A stretch of DNA of 64,000 bases from Isoetes taiwanensis (Eukaryota; Streptophyta; Lycopodiopsida; Isoetales; Isoetaceae), in NCBI GenBank assembly GCA_021234155.1, contig JAJEKV010000074.1, positions 2,237,789 through 2,301,788 of the forward strand, written 5' to 3'. The notes beneath the pieces are model-generated. The model saw only the letters and a list, made by a program, of their open reading frames with translations, did no database searches and was not told the DNA's origin. Of this stretch, positions 57,386-64,000 are shown one piece after another; within the stretch, counting starts at the first letter, position 1; every line of letters begins with the position of its first letter. A program made the position numbers and the translations under genes.

Positions 57386-60300
57386 ATTTAGTCTAAAGAC
57401 ATCTTTGCTAAGGATTAAGTTGTACAAGTGGTGGTCTCATTTCAACATTTGAATCACATCTGCATCTCTTCGTACATATTCATATGCCAATAACATCACA
57501 TTGAAGAAACAAAATGAAGATCTAGGTAAAGGTTAGTTTACCACCAGAAGAAATGTTTTACCTAGTAAGACTCATGTACATCAGCTATAATTGCGAAGTT
57601 TAAAGAAACTTCCAGCAAGTCTAGATGTTGGAATACTAAAGAGAAGATACATCAACAAAATTTTAAGAACACTCCCACTCATATCATGACCTCCTATTCC
57701 CATCAAGAAGCGACCACTATTGCCAATCCGCGGGCAGAAAGTCATGGTGCAGGTAAAATGCCATTTACATTTTCCAATCCATTTTGGAGCTATTGTAGAC
57801 TTTGAAGCTGAGACCTAGCATCTCGTATCACCTTCATGACAATAAGCCAGACATAGATATGTACCTTAAAGATGTAGTTCTATGTCAGAGTTGTGCTGAA
57901 TTGTTTGAAGTTGTACCCGAGTTGCTTGCTCTTGCTCTGTTTTGACGAATTATGGCCGATAACTCTGCCGGCAAAATGAATCCCAATTAAATTTTGATTT
58001 GCAAAAGGTACACATCAGATAAATGTAAAAAGAAATATCCACTAAATATTCCCTAAAAGAAGTCTCCCATTGGTTCATGTAAAATATTCTTAGAAATATT
58101 TCTTCATCCACCACAAAGAAACGAGAATTTTCCTTTAAGGGAAACCCATAAAAGAGGTAGGGACAATATTTATATTTTATTCTATTCTATTCTATTCTAT
58201 TCTATTCTATTCTTCTATGATAGTGTCAACCAAACACATTTAACACACATGACATTTTCTTGGTAGAGGTTCAAGTTTACGTATCATATTCTAAACCATA
58301 GGCTCTGTTGCAGACATATTTCAAAGCTATAAACGCTCCAAATCATAATTGACGAATCTGACGATCGAGGTAGTCCCCTAGGTCTATAGGTGCCCAAAAT
58401 CATAATTAATGGATCTATGGATCTGACGACTAGTAACGATTTCTCACAATGGAATCTAGACCTTAGGCTATCAGAATACATTATTTTCACCAAGCGTATG
58501 TAGTGAGAATGACTGATAACACTAGTAATTACTCCTAATAACATTATCAACCACATGCGCAATCGCCATGAATTAGAACCAAATATTTCTTATGTATTAA
58601 GTTAACCGAAAACACCTAATTAAGGAAGCACACCCATAATCATGCAATGCTTCATGTTCTTTTACCTGAAAGATTTGCATGTAGAGCAGGACATTTGTGC
58701 GATCATATATATATGTGATCAATAAACAGATACACAATACATATGGTATTTTACATGATGGGCAAGTACATTAGTAGTGATCATAAAACATTATTCCACA
58801 AGAGCATCATGTTTCTAAACAAACGCAAGCGGTTATTATTGAGTCCAATATTGAGACTAATCACATGCTTGTATATTGCGGATTGTACTAACTAAGAATA
58901 AGAGGTACAAGTGGGGGACTATATAAGCATTAGTTGAATCATGAGTTAGGCACTACACTAGCATCTACAAATGAAGTATGGTAATTATAGTAGTCAATTG
59001 TGGGAGAAACAACTTTGATGTGGGATAAAGGGGGCCACAAAACACGATGGGGCACGTTCGAGCTACAGTAGTGTCAGAGAGGAAGACTGGGTTCAGGATG
59101 AGGGTCATTTTCTTGTAATGGATGAGTAGGGAAAGATAGGGTTCAAAAAGAGATACAAGGCAGCGATGTGAAATTTTCCCCTTCTTATGTCCTCGGGCAC
59201 TACCTTAGGCTTGGGAGGGAACAACCTTGGCCCATGTCTGGGCTTTGATTCATGTCATGTTGGCCATATCCAATTGATATAGGCCATTTTTGGGGTCTTT
59301 AATTACTATTATTTTTTGCAACATCCACTAGAAAGTAGTAGCAAAAAATAAACTTTATCATATTGGTAATATCCAATAAATTAGTGTTCCATCTCCACCA
59401 CAAATTGAACTATCTATTATCTAAAGCTCAAATGTGTCCTTGGCGCTATTTTGAGGTCCATATTTAGGGCCAATTAGAACAGCTTGGTCTATTATCTAAA
59501 GCTCAAATGTGTCCTTGGCGCTATTTTGAGGTCCATATTTAGGGCCAATTAGAACAGCTTGGGCATGTTAATCGTATTATTTTAGTCTTGGTTTTGGAAA
59601 TTCCCCAGAAGCCTTGTAATCTACGGTGTGGAATTGAAATTTCACAGTAGAGGTTAGAAAAAGGAGGAAATTTTCCTGCTAAAAATAGCCATTTTTCTTG
59701 TGCTTAGTAGGAATGGAGGGGAGTATTGTGGCTATGCACAAAAAGTTTCCCACCGGGATATCCACTAGAAAATGGTGGCCATTCCCAGCAGGAAATAAAC
59801 TACAAAGCTAAAATGTGAAATCTCCCGGCTCCCATGTCCTTGGGCGCTATTTGGGGTCCATTTTTTGGGCCCAATGGCCCATTTTAGCCTTTTCGAGACC
59901 TATTTTCAGTATGAATTTCTTTGGCCCATCCCCATCCGGCGGCGCCGCCTAGTCGAGCTCCCGTAAAAAGAAAGCTTATCTGAAGGCGCCGCTAACAGAG
60001 GCGGCGCCGCTCTTGCCCTTTGCCAAGAAGGCCATCCCCCCTGCTTTGCTTCACAGCAGAGGCAGCTCGGCTATGGCGTTCCGGATGAGGCAATCCCTGA
60101 CACGGCGCTCTTCCTGTTCTTGAGGTTTTCCCGATCGCACCTTTTTTTCGCGCATTTTTTACTCTACCACTCGCATTTTTGTTAAAAAATGTTGGGTTCC
60201 GGCAAGGGTTTTGATCCGGCAGGTGATCCTCGACCTTATTAGGTTTTCTAATCGAAGGAAACGGTGGGATCTGTTTTTGGGTTGTCCTTGAATCACTGTT

Positions 60301-60598
60301 TCATGTTTTTGGTCTGCAAGCATGGGAAAGTGATGGAGTTGGAGGCATGAAATGTTGGCTTGTTTTGTGCATACGCGGTTTAGGATTCATAGATTTGAAC
60401 ATTTGCCTAGCAGGTGATTTGGGTTTCGCCGATTAGGGACGGTTTGGGTAAGAAATCATGGTTTCCTCCCGGATAATGCCATGTTGAATCAAGCCTGCTT
60501 GTAGCTGCATTGAGGCCCCGTCTTCAAGGCGAGGCCTTGGCTTTTGTAAGAAGCAACTTATCTTATGCGGCACAGAGTTCGTTGCCAAATCTTTAAAC
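57386..60598. other. intergenic; upstream region of the tubby-like gene
   Basis: Nothing coding was recognised between 57386 and about 59900. A pentanucleotide microsatellite (ATTCT, about seven units) lies at 58178-58213. From about 59935 the sequence becomes GC-richer (GGCGCCGCC runs), which probably marks the transcribed 5' untranslated region of the tubby-like gene. An intron within it (for example ending GCAG near 60414) is possible but not proven. Confidence 0.5.
59413..59562. repeat. 75-bp tandem duplication
   Basis: TCTATTATCTAAAGCTCAAA begins at 59413 and again at 59488. The two units are essentially identical, so recent. Diverged relatives of the GTCC(T)TGGGCGCTATTT part occur at about 59840 and, weaker, 59190. 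Confidence 0.9.
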
Positions 60599-62545
60599 AT
60601 GTCACTCAAAAATTTCATCCGGGATATACAAGAGATGAAGGGAGGGATTGGTAACATTTCTAGAAGAAGCTTTGAGGCAAAGCTAACTCATCATCAGAGG
60701 TCAAAGTCGCACAATGTAGTTTTGGGTGAGGTTCCTCAAAAATGTGAAGTATTGCAACAGAGCTGCTGGGCAAACATGCCACCGGAACTACTCAGAGATA
60801 TTATCCAACGGGTGGAATCAAGTGAGGTTTTATGGCCAGCTCGCAAACATGTTGTTGCATGTGCTGCAGTTTGCAGCACTTGGAGGGAAATAACCAAGGA
60901 ACTTGTCAAGCCACCTGAGATATCTGGGAAGCTTACGTTTCCTATCTCCCTAAAGCAGGTGCATTTATGTTGTAAAATATTTTTTTCACTTGTAAGCATT
61001 TTTTCTATTTGGAATTAGGCAGATAAAATTTATTTCCATTACGTCCAATGCATTTGAATCCAGCTATTTCTTATGTCTCCAATTAGTGGTGTGATGGAAT
61101 ATTGCTGATGTTGAAATTTGTGTTTTTGTAACAGCCTGGATTGAAGGACAATACAGTACAGTGCTATATCAAGCGGGATAGGACAACATCAACCTATCGC
61201 CTATACTTAGGCCTTGCACCAAGTAAAGTTTTGCATTATTGATAATTCCAGCTGTTCTAATGCTTTTTAGGAACTTATCATGGAAAATCTTAGATCGATT
61301 AGTTTCACATTTGACTGTAAAGTAAAACTATCTCATACATCGTTTGCCAAGCCTGAGCATATATTGTACTACCATTAGAATGCTGAAATGGTTTCTTGGC
61401 AAGCTGAGTAAATTGCTTGAAATACTTGCAAAGTACATTAGAAATGCATGATGACAAACGGTAGCTGCAGAAGTTATTTCAACTGATCAATTTTTGGGAG
61501 ATCATGCCTCAACTGTGCTTTCTTTTTGTAACCCTGATTTTTGTAGGGTAGTCTTCGGTAGATTTGTTAGTTTGAAATCCTACTGAGTTAAAGTGCTATT
61601 TGCTAAGTGAGTCTTACCCTCTGCTTGTGATTTATTTTTATCCTGTTGCCATTTTCACAATTTCTTTCTGCATGCAGCAATAAATGACAATGGGAAGTTT
61701 CTCCTGGCTGCTCGGAAGTTTAGACGGGCTACTAGTACAGATTATATTATTTCTCTTGATGCCGATGACATGTCACGTGGTAGTAACACATATGTTGGTA
61801 AATTGCGGTGAGTTGATAATGTTTTTGCAGTTCATGTTTTTACAGATGATGAGGTAGATTCTTGTATAATTGCAGGTCCAATTTCTTGGGGACCAAATTT
61901 GCAATATATGATAGCCAACCACCACATTGTGGTGCAGTGGCATCTACCAATCGGGCAGGTCGGCGTGTAGCTTCCAAACAGGTTTCTCCTCGAGTTCCCG
62001 CTGGTAGCTATAATGTTGCCCACATATCGTATGAACTAAATGTACTTGGTACCCGTGGGCCCAGGCGTATGCAATGTACTTTGCATACAATAGGTGCATC
62101 ATCGATGGAAACTAGGGGCATTGGATCTACGCCAACTGAGTTGGCTAGTTCTATGGAAGATCTATCCATTTATATACCTTCTCCAAAGCCTAGTCCATCT
62201 AGTGCTGATTTTGGTAACGTAGAATGTGAGCATGTTGGCAGTGGGTTTATGAAAGACGAACCATTAGTATTAAAAAACAAGTCTCCTAGGTGGCATGAAC
62301 AATTGCAGTGTTGGTGTCTAAATTTTCGTGGACGAGTAACTGTTGCCTCTGTAAAGAATTTTCAGCTTGTTGCAGCAAGTGATCCTTCTCAGCCATTGCC
62401 TCAAAGTGAACAGGATAAAGTTTTGTTGCAATTTGGGAAGATTGGCAAAGATATGTTCACCATGGATTATCGGTACCCTCTCTCAGCATTCCAGGCATTT
62501 GCAATCTGCCTTAGCAGCTTTGATACTAAGTTGGCATGTGAATGA
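60599..62545 (+). CDS. tubby-like F-box protein (TULP family)
   Basis: Four coding exons with GT/AG junctions: 60599-60958, 61135-61222, 61678-61807 and 61876-62545, totalling 1,248 nt (415 residues), the usual length for plant TLPs. The ATG at 60599 starts [18 protein letters not shown], a typical TLP N-terminus. An F-box follows at about residues 56-110 ([20 protein letters not shown], then [12 protein letters not shown]). The tubby domain runs from about residue 118 to the end: [53 protein letters not shown], a central low-complexity loop, [17 protein letters not shown] and the terminal signature [18 protein letters not shown]. The tubby domain binds membrane phosphoinositides and the F-box recruits SKP1 of SCF ubiquitin ligases (family knowledge). 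No lesion is seen. Confidence 0.96.
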
Positions 62546-64000
62546 TCTTATGCGTTGCAGTAAATTGTGAATTAGAAATCTTTGCAGGTGGTGGAAATTC
62601 ACCATGGAAGCCATTGGCTGGCCCCAGAGCCCTATATTATTATGGTATATACCATTGAATACTAATACACACTTTTGATGATAACTGTTATGGGGATGAG
62701 CCATGTGTTGTCAATCTGGTTATCCTCACCTGATTAAAGTGAGTTGTATAATTTACACTTGCTTGCAGTGCTGGATTGTATACATTTACATGGGCTTACA
62801 GTGCTGGAGTAAATAATGTAGGGGAGACTTTCTGAGTGTAGCGCTGTTTCATCAATAATTAATTGATGTTCAGATGTTGATCACGCAGGGGATATGTCTA
62901 TGCAGTGCCTGATTGTGATGGATAGTCATTGAAATGTAGTCGTTGGAAATGTTGGCGTGCGTTCTTCATTTTGTAGAGCAGCTCATGGATATGGGATATG
63001 TTTAGCAGCGACTTGCATTCTGTGAATTTGTTAAAATAAGTAGGATGTTTTTAGAGACATATCTAAGGCAACTTATTTTGTATACAATCACAATTGGTGA
63101 AAAGTCATTTGCGAAAATCCTCAGTCTTGACCTTTATGGGCGAAAATCCTACAGGCCAGGAAAGGGGGCTAACACGGTGCTGGAGAAAAATTAATGGATA
63201 TTTTAGTGCAGTTCTCTCTCAAAAATTGCTGCTAAATCTTCTAAATCTTACGGTATGCAAGGTGGTCTATTAAAGGGAGGAAATATATAAGGAGGTTATG
63301 TCTATAAATGGAGGAAATGATCTAAATCTTACGGTATGCAAGGTGGTCTATAAAGGGAGGAAATATACAAGGAGGTTATGTCTACCAATAGAGGAAATGT
63401 ACAAGGAGGTTATGTTGATTTGCTGCATTTAAGATATCAATAATACATTTATAGAGAACATTTAAGTATCATAAAGCGCTGTTGAAGTGGAGGTGTTTTT
63501 TTTTTCTTGTTTTTGAATGTTCATCTTAGCTCTGGGAATTGGGCCCAGATACGACTATTGGTGCATTGCCCACAGTGTAGGGGGAGCATCTATGCTCTTA
63601 AGTCACACAACCTTCTTTGTGAATAACATTTGTTGTACTTTTGTGTTGTATTGTTGGTGTCTAGAAGGATCAGTACGTCCTCTTTTCTTCGGACATGTGT
63701 GAGAGCTGTGCATTGTTGTCCATGTGCAAAGACTTATGTTCGTAAGTCGAGAACTATTTTATTAAGTGTCAGTCCTAGACAATTATTGAATGTTGTTGAA
63801 TAGGTTGATTGCAGTGGAAGTTGTCGTCTATGGATTGTCCAAGGTCGATCATCTGGTTGATGAAAGAAGTCTACTCAAGATATAGGATGAATAATTCCAT
63901 TGTGTTGTGATTAGTGATGAACTTGTTGTGGGTTTCACATGTCATTACTCTCGCGTCTTTCACTAGACCCCTGTCTCCATCGAGTGTTTTTTGTCAAATG
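62546..64000. other. 3' flank of the tubby-like gene, no further gene
   Basis: Probably includes the 3' untranslated region of the tubby-like gene (possible further transcribed segment near 62587-62650). The rest shows no supported gene. Confidence 0.5.
63240..63410. repeat. 81-bp tandem duplication
   Basis: TCTAAATCTTACGGTATGCA begins at 63240 and 63321. The second unit is followed by a partial third (GAGGAAATGTACAAGGAGG). The copies differ by a few bases. Confidence 0.85.

Noticed and set aside
58178-58213. ATTCT pentanucleotide run as a functional element
   Set aside because: A simple microsatellite with no associated gene or structure.

Overview
The window looks like nuclear DNA of a land plant with a large, repeat-rich genome, most likely a fern. 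Two complete-looking host genes are visible: a tubby-like F-box protein gene with clean plant introns (60599-62545, +) and a long PLS-class pentatricopeptide-repeat (PPR) gene (30794-33440, -) whose repeat wording resembles fern PPR proteins. The fern call is inference from protein style and repeat content. No rRNA, tRNA or CRISPR array was seen.

Layout. 1-1105: gene-free flank with a direct repeat. 1106-26340: a Ty3/gypsy element on + (element A), with a second, related gypsy element on - (element B, 7263-20327) nested inside its gag. 26341-30790: mostly empty, with a decayed pogo/jerky-type DDE transposase on - (about 28010-29460). 30794-33440: the PPR gene. 33441-42468: gene-poor, with a 462-bp direct repeat, a Helitron-like 3' terminus, a LINE 3' fragment, a tandem array of hairpins and an unrecognised coding-like stretch. 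42469-57385: a Ty1/copia element (element C, +) whose 3' LTR is split by a 7,070-bp TIR transposon (49791-56860). That transposon has a 3-bp target duplication and carries an antisense fragment of a plant hydroxyethylthiazole kinase gene (THIM). 57386-60598: intergenic with short tandem duplications. 60599-62545: the tubby-like gene. 62546-64000: gene-free.

How the parts relate. Element A entered first; element B then landed in A's gag; both decayed. Element C inserted independently, after which the TIR transposon landed in its 3' LTR; C's intact 5' LTR preserves the empty site. The most unusual content is in the leaders of A and B. Each has about 4 kb of extra sense-strand coding sequence between the primer binding site and gag. 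In B, two pairs of the same roughly 67-nt hairpin precede the two extra ORFs. A second cross-cutting signal is that disagreements between sister LTRs of A and B cluster at CAG/CTG sites as small indels. This points either to sequencing consensus error at methylated CHG sites or to an unusual mutation process, and it bears on how far the 'broken' frames in 1-20 kb can be trusted.
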